From: Gemmatirosa kalamazoonensis
GTDB lineage: Bacteria; Gemmatimonadota; Gemmatimonadetes; Gemmatimonadales; Gemmatimonadaceae
DNA: 64,000 nucleotides
Assembly (NCBI RefSeq): GCF_000522985.1
Contig: NZ_CP007130.1
Coordinates: 868,001 to 932,000 of the forward strand
Direction: 5' to 3'
Every line of letters begins with the position of its first letter. Positions within the stretch are counted from its first letter, which is position 1. Both the position numbers and the translations under genes were made by a program. Shown here one piece after another: positions 1-9,548 of the stretch. The notes beneath the pieces were generated by a model. The model had not been told where the DNA came from. It was given only the letters and a program-made list of their open reading frames with translations, and ran no database searches.

Positions 1-1
1 G

Positions 2-547
2 GGGCACACCATGTTCGCGACGAAGAAGGTGACCCCCGGCGGGCACTGGATGAGCATCGTCGGCATCGCGGCGCGCAAGGCGGGCGCCGACCCGATGCAG
101 TCGGCGTCGGCGTACGTGCGCACCGCCGTCGCGCTCTCCGACGGATTCCTCGCGGTGTGGGACGAGAAGTATCGCAGCGCGCGCATCCGCCCCGAGACGG
201 TGATCGCCAAGTACGTCGACGGGGCGTGGGAGCCGCTGCTCCAGACGCCGCCGTTCCCCGAGTACACGAGTGGCCACAGCGGCATCTCGACCGCCGCGGC
301 CGCGGTGCTCACCGACGAGTTCGGGCCCGGCTTCGCGTTCGCCGACTCGGCCGAGGTGGCCTATGGGCTGCCGGTGCGCGCGTTCCCGTCGTTCGAGGCG
401 GCGGCCGCCGAGGCCGCGATCAGCCGGCTGTACGGCGGCATCCATTTCCGCCAGGCCATCGAGCAGGGCGTCGTGCAGGGGCGCAGGATCGGCCAGCTCG
501 TCGTCGCGCGCGTCCGCACCCACGATCGCGTCATCGCCCGGCGATGA
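2..547 (+). CDS. Vanadium-dependent haloperoxidase / PAP2-type phosphatase (5' end outside window)
   Basis: The frame is open from the first bases of the window, so only the C-terminal ~180 residues are present; the internal Met at base 11 is probably not the start. The visible part carries the PAP2/haloperoxidase active-site blocks: PEYTSGHSGIS (the SGH acid/base block) and, about 50 residues later, RLYGGIHFRQAIEQG (the Arg/His block holding the phosphate or vanadate). In this superfamily these residues bind vanadate for halide oxidation or catalyse phosphomonoester hydrolysis; sequence alone does not decide which. The spacing and the GGIHF block favour the bacterial vanadium haloperoxidase-like group, which is usually secreted. 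The N-terminal domain and any signal peptide lie upstream. Confidence 0.82.
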   Translation, partial: GHTMFATKKVTPGGHWMSIVGIAARKAGADPMQSASAYVRTAVALSDGFLAVWDEKYRSARIRPETVIAKYVDGAWEPLLQTPPFPEYTSGHSGISTAAAAVLTDEFGPGFAFADSAEVAYGLPVRAFPSFEAAAAEAAISRLYGGIHFRQAIEQGVVQGRRIGQLVVARVRTHDRVIARR

Positions 548-558
548 CGCGTCGCGCG

Positions 559-1014
559 TCATGGCTTCTTCGCTTTCTTGGTCTTGATGAGGATCACGCC
601 GTTCGCGCCGCGGCTGCCGTACATGGTGAGGCTCGCCGCGTCCTTCAGGACGCTGATCGACTCGATGTCGTACGGGTTGATGCCCGCCAGGCTGCCGCCG
701 GGCCCCGCGGCGATCGGCACGCCGTCGACGACGTAGAGCGGCTCCTCGGGGCCGGTGAACGACGTCGCGCCGCGGATGCGCACGGTGAGGCTGCCGTCCG
801 ACGCGCGCCCGACGGTGACGCCGGCGACGCGGCCGTTCAACACCTGCTCGATGGGGACGTTCGCGCTCTGCTGCACGTCCTTCGAGGTCACCGTGGCGTT
901 CGGCGGCGCTACCGGCTCGGGCGACGGTGCGGGAGCCTGGGAGCTCCCGCCCGCGCAACCGGCGATCGCCACGAGCGACGTCGCGGCGAGCCGGCGCAGT
1001 GCAGACGTGGACAT
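559..1014 (-). CDS. Stand-alone TonB-receptor plug-domain lipoprotein
   Basis: This 151-residue protein starts with a lipoprotein signal (lipobox IAGC, Cys20), has a Pro/Ala-rich linker, then a single plug-like domain: [30 protein letters not shown] and [25 protein letters not shown]-type sequence, ending in a Lys-rich tail. These are the hallmark plug motifs of SusC/RagA receptors (compare the SusC at 4626), but no beta-barrel follows and the frame stops cleanly. It may be a periplasmic accessory that interacts with TonB or a receptor, or a decayed receptor remnant made into a lipoprotein. It is divergent from the FG-GAP gene with a gap of under 100 bp, so the two probably share a promoter region. 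The role is unknown. Confidence 0.85.
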   Translation of the reverse strand: MSTSALRRLAATSLVAIAGCAGGSSQAPAPSPEPVAPPNATVTSKDVQQSANVPIEQVLNGRVAGVTVGRASDGSLTVRIRGATSFTGPEEPLYVVDGVPIAAGPGGSLAGINPYDIESISVLKDAASLTMYGSRGANGVILIKTKKAKKP

Positions 1015-1107
1015 GGGGCGGCGGAGTGGAAGGGTGGAGACGGGCGCTACCTGAAGCTCCCTCGCGCACGGCAGCGCGCAAGTGCGACGGCGCCTGCGCT
1101 CGCGCTG

Positions 1108-4100
1108 ATGCTCCTGCTGGCAGCGGCGTGCCGCGGCGCACCGGCCACGCCGCCGCTGTTCGATCGGCTCGCGCCGGGAGCGACCGGCGTGTCGTTCGCG
1201 AACCGGCTGCCGGAGACGCCGGACTTCAACATCCTCAGCTACCTGTACTACTACAACGGCGGCGGCGTCGCGGTGGGCGACGTGAACGGCGACGGGCTCC
1301 CCGATCTCTACTTCACGTCGAACCTCGGCGCGAACCGGCTGTACCTGAACCGCGGCGGGTTCCGGTTCGAGGACGTCACCGCGCGCGCCGGCGTCGCCGA
1401 CTCGGTGGGATGGAAGACCGGCGTGACGATGGCCGACGTGAACGGCGACGGCCGGCTCGACATCTTCGTCTCCGGCGTCGACTACCTCGGGATGCACGGC
1501 CGCAACGTGCTCTACGTGAACAACGGCGACGGCACGTTCACCGACCGCGCCTCGGAGGTCGGTCTGGCGCAGCCCGGCTATTCCACGCAGGCCGCGTTCT
1601 TCGACTACGACGGCGACGGCGATCTCGACGCGCTGCTGCTCCGCCACTCGACGCACGGCGAGCGCGCGATCGCCGGCGCGGCGAAGCGCGACGTGCACGC
1701 GGAGCGCGGCGGCGCGCGGCTGCTGCGGAACGACGGGGGGCGCTTCGTCGACGTCAGCGCGACGGCCGGGATCTACGGCGGCAGCGAGGGGTTCGGGCTC
1801 GGCGTCGTGGTGAGCGACGTGAACGGCGACGGCTGCCCCGACGTCTACGTCGCGAACGACTTCCAGGAGAACGACTTCCTGTACGTGAACCGGTGCGACG
1901 GCACGTTCGCCGAGTCGATCGCGCGCGCGACGGGGCACACGAGCCGCTTCTCGATGGGCGTCGACGCGGCCGACTTCGACAACGACCTGCGTCCCGATCT
2001 GTTCGTCGCCGACATGTTCCCCGAGCGCGAGGACGTGCTGAAGACATCGGCGAGCTCGGAGAGCTGGAGCCTGTTCAACGCTCGGCTGAAGGCCGGCTAT
2101 CACCCGCAGTACGCGCGCAACACGCTGCAGTGGAACCGCGGCGACGGCCGCTTCAGCGAGATCGGCCTGCTCGCCGGCGTCGACGCGACCGACTGGAGCT
2201 GGGCCCCGCTGTTCGCGGACCTCGACAACGACGGGCGCAAGGACCTGTTCGTGACGAGCGGCGTGCTGCGCCGGCCGAACGATCTCGACTACATCACGTA
2301 CGTCGGCGGCGACGCCGTGCAGGCGATGCTCGCCCGCAACGACACGTCGCAGACCGAGATCCTGCGGCACATGCCGAGCGTCCCCGTGCCGAGCCACGTC
2401 TTCCGCAACGAGGGCGGCCTGCGCTTCACCGACGTGACGCAGGCGTGGGGGCTCGGCACGCCCGGCTTCGCGAATGGGGCGGCGTACGTGGATCTCGACG
2501 GCGACGGCGCGCTCGATCTCGTGGTGAACGAGGTGAACGCGCCGGCCGCGATCTACCGCAACCTCGCGCGCCGCTCGCCCGCGACGACGAACTACCTCGC
2601 CGTCACGCTGCGCGGCGACTCCGGCAACACCGCGGGGATCGGCGCGAAGCTGCTCGTGTTCGCGGGCGGCGCGTCGCAGCTCGTGGAGCAGTCGCCGACG
2701 CGCGGCTTCGAGTCGTCGGTGGATCCGCGGCTGCACGTGGGGCTCGGCCGCGCGACGCACGCCGACTCGGTGGTCGTCGTATGGCCCGACCGACGGTTCC
2801 AGACGCTGCGCGGCGTGGCGGCGAACCAGGCGCTCGTGCTCGCGCAGCGCGACGCCGCGGGCCGCTGGACGTACGCCGTGCCGCACGGCGCGCCGCTCAC
2901 GGTGACCGACGAGAGCGCGCGGCTCGCGTTCGACTGGCGGCACGTCGAGAACGCGTTCAGCGACTTCGACCGCGAGCCGCTCATCCCGCGGCTCGTCTCC
3001 ACCGAGGGGCCCGCGCTCGCGGTGGGCGACGTGAACGGCGACGGCCTCGACGACCTGTACCTCGGCGGCGGCAAGTGGCAGCCGGGCCGGCTCGCGGTGC
3101 AGCGCGCCGACGGCTCGTTCGCGCTCGTGTCCGACTCGGCGATCGCGACCGACAGCCTGAACGAGGACGTGAGCGCGACGTTCGTCGACGCGAACGGCGA
3201 CGGGAAGCTCGACCTCGTCGTGACGAGCGGCGGCAACGAGTTCTGGGGTGATGCGCCGGCGCTCGCGCCGAGGCTCTATCTCAACGACGGGACGGGGCGG
3301 TTCCGGCGCGTGACGGACGCGTTCCCAGGCGTGCGCGAGAACGCGTCGTGCGTCGTCGCCGCGGACTTCGACGGCGACGGCGACGTCGATCTGTTCGTCG
3401 GCGGACGCGTGGTGTCGAGGCGCTACGGCGAGGCGCCGCGGAGTCATCTGCTGCGCAACGACGGCACCGGGCACTTCACCGACGTCACGCGGCAGCTCGC
3501 GCCGGCGCTGGAGCGCGTGGGGATGGTGACGTCGGCGGCATGGGCCGACGTGGACGGCGACGGGGTGCCGGACCTCGTCGTCGTCGGCGAGTGGATGCCG
3601 GTGACGGTGTTCCGTCAGGATCGCGCCGGTGGACGGTTCGTCGACCGCACGCGCGAGTCGGGGCTCGCCGGCACGGCGGGATGGTGGAGCAGCGTGACGG
3701 CGGTCGACGTCACGGGCGACGGACGCCCCGACCTCGTGCTCGGGAACCTCGGCCGCAACGCTTACGTGAAGGCGTCGGCGGACGAGCCGGCGCGGCTCTA
3801 CGTGCACGACTTCGCGCACGACGGATCGCTGCAGCAGATCGTCACGTTCTACAAGCACGGCACGAGCTACCCCATGGCGGGGCGCGACGAGATCGTGCGA
3901 GCGGTGCCCGCGCTGCGCGCGAAGTACCCGACGTACGCGTCGTTCGGCGCGGCGACGGTGCAGGACGTCTTCCCACGGGCGGATCTGCGCGCGGCGCGCG
4001 TGCTCGAAGCGCGGACGTTCGAGAGCGCGGTGGCGGTGAACGACGGGCACGGCGCGTTCGCGCTCCGGCCGCTGCCCGTGGAGGCGCAGCTCGCGCCGGT

Positions 4101-4428
4101 GTACGCGTCGCTGGCGCGCGACTTCGACGGCGACGGGCACGTCGACCTGCTGCTGGCCGGTGACTTCTGGGGCGCCCCACCGCTGCAGGGGCGCTACGAC
4201 GCGAGCCACGGCGTGCTGCTGCGCGGGCTCGGCGACGGCCGGTTCCGGGCGGTGGACGAGGCGGGGAGCGGGCTGGCGATCGACGGGCAGGTGCGCGCGC
4301 TCGGCGTCGTGCGCGGCCCGGGCGGCCCGGTCGTGGCGGTGGCGCGGAACGACGACCGGCCGATGCTGCTGCGCGTGAGCGCGCCGGCGCGGCGGAGCGT
4401 CGCGTTAGGCACGCGCCCCGCGCACTGA
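1108..4428 (+). CDS. FG-GAP/VCBS repeat lipoprotein with ASPIC/UnbV domain
   Basis: About 1,106 residues made of calcium-binding-like FG-GAP/VCBS blades, with repeated D-x-[ND]-x-DG-x-x-D loops such as [38 protein letters not shown] and [13 protein letters not shown]. An ASPIC/UnbV-like segment sits in the middle ([31 protein letters not shown]). The arrangement resembles CRTAC1-like extracellular proteins of unknown substrate, here forming two propellers around the ASPIC segment. The first ATG (1108) gives MLLLAAAC, a lipobox with almost no n-region. A CTG at 1051, preceded by GGTGGAGA, would add an Arg/Lys-rich n-region and make an ideal lipoprotein signal, so the true start may be upstream. 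No biochemical function can be assigned. Confidence 0.85.
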   Translation: MLLLAAACRGAPATPPLFDRLAPGATGVSFANRLPETPDFNILSYLYYYNGGGVAVGDVNGDGLPDLYFTSNLGANRLYLNRGGFRFEDVTARAGVADSVGWKTGVTMADVNGDGRLDIFVSGVDYLGMHGRNVLYVNNGDGTFTDRASEVGLAQPGYSTQAAFFDYDGDGDLDALLLRHSTHGERAIAGAAKRDVHAERGGARLLRNDGGRFVDVSATAGIYGGSEGFGLGVVVSDVNGDGCPDVYVANDFQENDFLYVNRCDGTFAESIARATGHTSRFSMGVDAADFDNDLRPDLFVADMFPEREDVLKTSASSESWSLFNARLKAGYHPQYARNTLQWNRGDGRFSEIGLLAGVDATDWSWAPLFADLDNDGRKDLFVTSGVLRRPNDLDYITYVGGDAVQAMLARNDTSQTEILRHMPSVPVPSHVFRNEGGLRFTDVTQAWGLGTPGFANGAAYVDLDGDGALDLVVNEVNAPAAIYRNLARRSPATTNYLAVTLRGDSGNTAGIGAKLLVFAGGASQLVEQSPTRGFESSVDPRLHVGLGRATHADSVVVVWPDRRFQTLRGVAANQALVLAQRDAAGRWTYAVPHGAPLTVTDESARLAFDWRHVENAFSDFDREPLIPRLVSTEGPALAVGDVNGDGLDDLYLGGGKWQPGRLAVQRADGSFALVSDSAIATDSLNEDVSATFVDANGDGKLDLVVTSGGNEFWGDAPALAPRLYLNDGTGRFRRVTDAFPGVRENASCVVAADFDGDGDVDLFVGGRVVSRRYGEAPRSHLLRNDGTGHFTDVTRQLAPALERVGMVTSAAWADVDGDGVPDLVVVGEWMPVTVFRQDRAGGRFVDRTRESGLAGTAGWWSSVTAVDVTGDGRPDLVLGNLGRNAYVKASADEPARLYVHDFAHDGSLQQIVTFYKHGTSYPMAGRDEIVRAVPALRAKYPTYASFGAATVQDVFPRADLRAARVLEARTFESAVAVNDGHGAFALRPLPVEAQLAPVYASLARDFDGDGHVDLLLAGDFWGAPPLQGRYDASHGVLLRGLGDGRFRAVDEAGSGLAIDGQVRALGVVRGPGGPVVAVARNDDRPMLLRVSAPARRSVALGTRPAH

Positions 4429-4451
4429 CGCGCGCTGACGGAGGGGATCCC

Positions 4452-4528
4452 CCGCATGCGCGCCCCATGCGCGCCGCATGCGCGCCGCATGCGTGCAGCG
4501 TGCGTGCAGCGTGCGTGCAGCGTGCGTC
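4452..4528. repeat. Seven-unit 11-bp tandem repeat upstream of SusC
   Basis: Seven consecutive 11-bp units, drifting from CCGCATGCGCG (first units) to CAGCGTGCGTG (last units), end about 100 bp before the SusC start codon. The 11-bp period is close to one DNA turn, so unit gain or loss would keep helical phase while changing promoter spacing. The rest of the 4429-4625 gap holds no gene; a plausible ribosome site (GGCGGAGG) precedes the SusC ATG. Confidence 0.9.
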
Positions 4529-4625
4529 CGCACGCGTACCTATCGCCCGCGCAGTGCACGGGTAACTTCGCGGCGAGCACCACACTCCGTGCGCCAACCC
4601 CCCTCAATCGGCGGAGGACGTCGCG

Positions 4626-7600
4626 ATGGTACGCCCTCGATGCAAGATCTCCCTCCTCGTCGGCGGCTTGCTGGTAGCCGTACGACTCGGCGCACAGGCG
4701 CCGACCGGCACCGTCAGCGGACGCGTCATCGACTCGACGTCGCGACTTCCCGTGACGAACGCGAACGTCGTCATCGAGGGCTCGCAGCGCGGCACCGTGA
4801 CGCGCGCCGACGGCGCGTACGTGATCGCCGGCGTGCCCGCGGGACCGCAGCGCGTGCGCGTCAGTCGCATCGGCTACGCCGCGCAGACGCGTGACGTGAC
4901 CGTGACGGCGGGCGGCACCGTCGAGGCGCAGTTCGCGATCGCGTCCGCGGCGACGGCGCTCACCGAGGTGGTCGTCGTCGGCTACGGCACGCAGCGGCGC
5001 GAGGCCATCACCGGCTCGGTCGCGACGGTGAACGCCGACGACGCGAAGGTCGGGCGCATCACCGCACCCACCGAGCTGCTGCAGGGCCGCGTCGCCGGCG
5101 TGACGATGATCCAGAACAACGGGTCGCCCGGCGCCGGCGTGCAGGTGCGCATCCGCGGCGGCACGTCGATCAGCGCGAGCAACGAGCCACTGTACGTGAT
5201 CGACGGCGTGCCGCTCAACAACACCGCGATCGAGCCGACGTCGCTCGGCTCCGGCGACAACCGCAACACGTCGCTGCCGCGCAATCCGCTCAGCTCGATC
5301 GATCCGTCGGACATCGAGACGATCACGGTGCTGAAGGACGCCAGCGCGACGGCGATCTACGGGTCGCGCGGCGCGAACGGCGTGGTGCAGATCACGACGA
5401 AGCACGGGCGCGAGGGGCGCACGGAGCTCACGTACGAGGGCTACTTCTCGTCGTCGAGCCCGTCGAAGACGCTGGACGTGTTGAACGGCGACGAGTACCG
5501 CGCGTTCGTGCAGCAGCAGGTCACGGCGGGCAATCTCGCGGCGAGCCGCCTCACCGGCCTCGGCACGTCGAACACGGACTGGGAGAAGGAGGTCGTGCGC
5601 ACGGCGCACACGCAGAACCACAACCTCGGCTTCTCCGGCGGCGCCGCGAGCACGCAGTACCGCGGCTCGCTGAACTACATGCAGCAGGAAGGCATCGTGC
5701 TGAGCAGCGGGTTGGAGCGCATCTCGGGGCGCATCAACGCCGGGCAGCAGGCGTTCGCCAACCGGCTCCGCATGGGGCTCAACCTGAACGCGTCGCAGGT
5801 GAAGAACGACTACGTGCCCTCGGAGAACACGGCCGGGTTCACGGGCACGACGTTCACGAACATGCTGATCATGAACCCGACGCAGCCGGTGCGCGTGACC
5901 GACCCGTCGACGGGCGTGTCGCGGTACTACGAGATCGGCACGGGCGCGGTCACGATCCGCAACCCGGTGGCGATCACCGACCAGGTGAAGGACGACGGCG
6001 TGTCGCGCCGCATCCTCGGCAACTTCACCGCCGACTACGACCTGTTCTCGTCGCTCACCGCGCAGCTCAACGTCGGCACCGACCGCTCGAACGGCACGCG
6101 CTCGGCCTACTATCCGCGCATCAGCCCGTTGGGCGCGTCGACGAACGGCGACGCGCTGTACGGCGAGCTGGCGAACACGACGAACACGCTGCAGACGTAC
6201 CTCACGTACCGCGCGAGCCCGGGGCCGCACTCGCTCGAGCTGCTCGGCGGCTACGAGTTCAACAACTACTCCACGGTGAGCGAGAACTCCGAGGCGCAGG
6301 GGTTCATCACCGACGCGTTCGCCTACTACAATCTCGGCGCCGGCGCGACGCTGCAGCAGGGCTTCGTCACGTCTGGCCGCACCGACAGCCGGCTGGTGTC
6401 GTTCTTCGGTCGCGCGAACTACAGCCTGAAGGACCGCTACTTCCTCACCGGCGTCGTGCGGCGCGACGGCTCGTCGCGGTTCGGCGCGGGGAACAAGTGG
6501 GCGGTCTTTCCGGCCGTGTCGGGGTCGTGGCTGATGAGCGCCGAGCCGTTCATGAAGGGGCTGTTGGGCAGCGTCGTCTCCGAGCTGCGGCTCAAGGCTG
6601 GCTATGGATTGAACGGCAGCCAGGAGATCAGCCCATACTCGTCGCTGCTCACGCTTGCCACCGGCCCCAAAGCGAGCTTCGGGGAGACGACCGTGCTCGG
6701 CGTGTCGCCGAACCGGAACCCGAATCCCGATCTCAAGTGGGAGCAGACGGCGCAGACCAACGTCGGTCTCGACTTCGCGATCCTCGACGGCCGCTTCAGC
6801 GGCACCGTGGAGTACTATCTGAAGAACACGCGCGACCTGCTGCTCACCATCAACGTGCCGCAGCCGGCGGTCACCGACACGGTGCTGGCGAACGTCGGTG
6901 CGGTGCGCAACAAGGGGCTGGAGTTCACGCTCGACGCGCGCACGATCTCGCGTCCGCGGCTCGACCTCACGCTCGGCGTCCTCGGCTCGGTGGAGCGCAA
7001 CCGGGTGGTGAGCCTCGGCAAGACGGCGTTCATCACGTCGGGCAACGTGAGCGGGCAGGGGCAGACGGGGCAGGTCTCGCAGCGCATCATGCCCGGGTTC
7101 CCGTTAGGCACGTTCTACGGCCCGGAGTACGTGGGCGTGGACGCGAACGGCCGGCAGCTGTTCAACAAGTACAAGGTGACGAAGAACGCGGCCGGCGTGA
7201 TCACGAGCCGCGAGCTGACGGCCCAGACGACGACGCCGACGGCCGACGACTACAACGTGCTGGGCAACGCGAACCCGAAGTTCTCGCTCGGCGGACATGG
7301 GCAGCTCCGCGCCGGGCAGCTCGACGCGAGCTTCCTCGTGCGCGGCGTGTTCGGGCAGAAGGTGCTGAACAACACCGCGCTCGTCTACTCGACGAAGGGG
7401 AACGCGCTCCAGGACAAGAACTTCCTGAAGTCGGCGCTGAACGACCCGATCGGCATCAAGGAGCCGGCGATCTTCTCCTCGCGGTGGATCGAGGACGGCT
7501 CGTTCGTGCGGCTGCAGAACGTCACGGTGGGCTATACCGTCCGGCTGCCGAGCGGCACGCACGCGCGCCAGGCCCGCGTGTACGTGACGGGCGACAACCT

Positions 7601-7733
7601 GATCATGTCCACGAACTACACGGGGTACGACCCCGAGGCGTTCACGTCGGCCGGACGCGCATCGCGCGGCGTCGATTACCTCAACTATCCGAACCCGCGC
7701 ACGGTGTCGCTCGGCGTGCGGGTCGGCTTCTGA
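4626..7733 (+). CDS. SusC/RagA-family TonB-linked outer-membrane transporter
   Basis: 1,035 residues: a signal peptide (~1-24), a CarboxypepD_reg-like beta-sandwich (~28-110), the junction TEVVVVGYGTQRR, a plug domain (~118-235, with GRVAGV, VRIRGG, LYVIDGVPLNN and [18 protein letters not shown]) and a ~22-strand barrel ending in the expected aromatic RVGF. Such proteins import oligosaccharides through the outer membrane using TonB energy and pair with a SusD lipoprotein lid. SusD follows after 13 bp, then a GH13 amylase, so malto-oligosaccharides or another alpha-glucan are the likely cargo (inference). The ATG is preceded by GGCGGAGG. Length and domain order are normal for the family. Confidence 0.95.
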   Translation: MVRPRCKISLLVGGLLVAVRLGAQAPTGTVSGRVIDSTSRLPVTNANVVIEGSQRGTVTRADGAYVIAGVPAGPQRVRVSRIGYAAQTRDVTVTAGGTVEAQFAIASAATALTEVVVVGYGTQRREAITGSVATVNADDAKVGRITAPTELLQGRVAGVTMIQNNGSPGAGVQVRIRGGTSISASNEPLYVIDGVPLNNTAIEPTSLGSGDNRNTSLPRNPLSSIDPSDIETITVLKDASATAIYGSRGANGVVQITTKHGREGRTELTYEGYFSSSSPSKTLDVLNGDEYRAFVQQQVTAGNLAASRLTGLGTSNTDWEKEVVRTAHTQNHNLGFSGGAASTQYRGSLNYMQQEGIVLSSGLERISGRINAGQQAFANRLRMGLNLNASQVKNDYVPSENTAGFTGTTFTNMLIMNPTQPVRVTDPSTGVSRYYEIGTGAVTIRNPVAITDQVKDDGVSRRILGNFTADYDLFSSLTAQLNVGTDRSNGTRSAYYPRISPLGASTNGDALYGELANTTNTLQTYLTYRASPGPHSLELLGGYEFNNYSTVSENSEAQGFITDAFAYYNLGAGATLQQGFVTSGRTDSRLVSFFGRANYSLKDRYFLTGVVRRDGSSRFGAGNKWAVFPAVSGSWLMSAEPFMKGLLGSVVSELRLKAGYGLNGSQEISPYSSLLTLATGPKASFGETTVLGVSPNRNPNPDLKWEQTAQTNVGLDFAILDGRFSGTVEYYLKNTRDLLLTINVPQPAVTDTVLANVGAVRNKGLEFTLDARTISRPRLDLTLGVLGSVERNRVVSLGKTAFITSGNVSGQGQTGQVSQRIMPGFPLGTFYGPEYVGVDANGRQLFNKYKVTKNAAGVITSRELTAQTTTPTADDYNVLGNANPKFSLGGHGQLRAGQLDASFLVRGVFGQKVLNNTALVYSTKGNALQDKNFLKSALNDPIGIKEPAIFSSRWIEDGSFVRLQNVTVGYTVRLPSGTHARQARVYVTGDNLIMSTNYTGYDPEAFTSAGRASRGVDYLNYPNPRTVSLGVRVGF

Positions 7734-7746
7734 CGGAGGGCGAATC

Positions 7747-9276
7747 ATGCGTCATACCAAGATCCTGACGTCGCTCTTCGTGGCGCTCGTCGTCGTGCCG
7801 CAGGGGTGCACGAACCTCTCCGAAGATCCGTACAGCGTCATCACGCCGGAGAAGTTCTACCAGAACGACGACGAGGTACGCTCCGGCCTCGCCGCCGTGT
7901 ACAGCCAGCTCAACACGGTGTCGACGGGGAACCAGCAGTACCTGAACGAGATCACGTCCGACGAGGGCGTGATCCCCACGCGCGGCCAGGACTGGTTCGA
8001 CAACGGCGTGCACCTGGAGGCCCAGCGGCACACGTGGCAGGCGGGGAGCCCGCTCGCGCTGAACCAGATCAACAGCACGTGGGTGCAGTCGTTCACCGGC
8101 GTCGCGCGTGCCAACGTGCTGCTCGCGGCCGTGGAGAACCTGCCGATCGCGAACAAGGCGCGCACGATCGCGGAGACGCGCGTGCTGCGCGCGTACTTCT
8201 ACTACCATCTCATGGATCTGTTCGGCGGCGTGCCGCTCGTCACGACCACCGAGGTCGAGCCGCACGAGCGCACGACGCGCGCGGAGACGTTCGCGTTCAT
8301 CGAGAAGGAGCTGACGGAGGCGCGCAAGGATCTGCCGGTCGCGTGGCCGTCGTCGGACTACGGCCGCGCGACGCAGGGGTGGGTGGACGCGATGCTCGCG
8401 CACATGTACCTGAACGCCGAGGTGTACACGGGCACCGTGACGGCGGGCGGGCTGCAGAAGGGCTCCGCGCAGTGGCAGAAGGCGATCGACGCCGCCGACC
8501 GCGTGATCGCCGGTCCGTACAAGCTCACCGCCGACCAGGCGGCGAACTTCCGCGCCGACAACAACACGTCGACCGAGATCGTGATGGTCTCCGCGCGGCG
8601 GCCGGAGAGTGGGCTGAACGGCTACGGGACGATCAGCAACAACCTGCACTACAACCAGTTCTCTCCCGCGCCCAACAACGGCCGCGCCGTGGAGCCGCCG
8701 ACGTACCGGAAATTCGACCCGGACGACAAGCGCCGCGCCGCGATCCTGGAGGGGCCGCAGTTCCACCTCGTGACCGGCGCGGCGATCAACGACCGCTCGG
8801 GCGCGCGTCTCGTCTACACGGTCGACATCCCCGACATCACGCAGGCGACCGAGGGGAACGGCGTGCGCATCTACAAGTGGCCGTACGACCCCGCGCGCGT
8901 GACGAACCTGCACGGCAACGACTTCGCGATCTTCCGCCTCGCCGAGATCCTGCTCATCAAGGCGGAGGCGCTGAACGAGCTCGGTCGCACGTCGGAGGCG
9001 ATCCCGCTCGTGAACCAGATCCGCGCCCGCGCGTTCACCCCGCCGAAGCCGATCGCATCGAACCTGTCGCAGGCGCAGCTGCGCACGGCGATCTTCGACG
9101 AGCGGCAGATCGAGCTGCTCGAGGAAGGGCGGCGGCGCACGGACCAGATCCGGCAGGGCACCTACCTGCTCGCGAGCTGGAACCACGAGGCCGACGCGCC
9201 GTTCCGCGTGCTGATGCCGATCCCGCAGACGCAGATGGACGCGAACCCGCTGCTCGTGCAGAACCCCGGGTACTGA
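7747..9276 (+). CDS. SusD/RagB-family nutrient-binding outer-membrane lipoprotein
   Basis: 509 residues with a lipoprotein signal (Cys21 in VPQGC) followed by the family opening DPYSVITPEKFYQND and helical TPR-like repeats; the C-terminal RagB/SusD region has FAIFRLAEILLIKAEALNE, NQIRARA and a FDERQIELLEEG-type block. SusD proteins sit as a lid on the SusC barrel and bind glycan at the cell surface. It lies 13 bp after SusC with its own ribosome site (GGAGGGCGA), which indicates one operon. It ends with the usual aromatic PGY. The cargo is not readable from sequence; neighbouring GH13 enzymes suggest alpha-glucan. Confidence 0.95.
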   Translation: MRHTKILTSLFVALVVVPQGCTNLSEDPYSVITPEKFYQNDDEVRSGLAAVYSQLNTVSTGNQQYLNEITSDEGVIPTRGQDWFDNGVHLEAQRHTWQAGSPLALNQINSTWVQSFTGVARANVLLAAVENLPIANKARTIAETRVLRAYFYYHLMDLFGGVPLVTTTEVEPHERTTRAETFAFIEKELTEARKDLPVAWPSSDYGRATQGWVDAMLAHMYLNAEVYTGTVTAGGLQKGSAQWQKAIDAADRVIAGPYKLTADQAANFRADNNTSTEIVMVSARRPESGLNGYGTISNNLHYNQFSPAPNNGRAVEPPTYRKFDPDDKRRAAILEGPQFHLVTGAAINDRSGARLVYTVDIPDITQATEGNGVRIYKWPYDPARVTNLHGNDFAIFRLAEILLIKAEALNELGRTSEAIPLVNQIRARAFTPPKPIASNLSQAQLRTAIFDERQIELLEEGRRRTDQIRQGTYLLASWNHEADAPFRVLMPIPQTQMDANPLLVQNPGY

Positions 9277-9322
9277 GGCTCGGTACCTCGCGCGAGGTCG
9301 CGGAGGGCGCGAGGAACAACTA

Positions 9323-9513
9323 TTGAACCGCAGAGGGCCGCAGAGGGCCGCAGAGGACTGCCCTTTTCTTGAGTTGAACCACAGAGGACACGGAGGACAC
9401 GGAGAAAACCAACTTCTTCTCTTGAAAGGTTCTCCTCTGTGTCCTCTGTGTCCTCTGTGGTTACAAGAAAGGAATGGTGTCCTCTGCGGCCCTCTGCGGC
9501 CTCTGCGGTTCAA
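9323..9513. repeat. Nested palindrome R1 (CCGCAGAGG outer arms, ACAGAGGACACGGAGG inner arms)
   Basis: The outer left arm 9323-9357 pairs with 9480-9513; both are runs of the short unit CCGCAGAGG/GC. Inside the loop a second, differently worded palindrome pairs 9377-9404 with 9432-9462 (CACAGAGGACACGGAGG-type units). The element fills the gap between SusD and the amylase and ends about 35 bp before the amylase start. It contains no gene and could form a very stable RNA hairpin between the two coding regions. Confidence 0.92.
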
Positions 9514-9548
9514 TTCACACGCGCGAGTCACACGCAGCAACTCCATCG

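Noticed and set aside
559-4209. A 1,216-codon minus-strand open frame across the FG-GAP gene
   Set aside because: Only its last 151 codons (559-1014) look like protein; the rest is Arg/Val/His-rich antisense of FG-GAP repeats, typical of very GC-rich DNA.
4194-6230. Long minus-strand open frame opposite SusC
   Set aside because: Composition is Arg/Ala/Val shadow sequence with no motifs; SusC on the other strand has all family features.
9323-9513. Possible CRISPR array or leader
   Set aside because: Repeated words are 8-11 bp, contiguous and palindromic as a whole, without unique spacers or cas genes.
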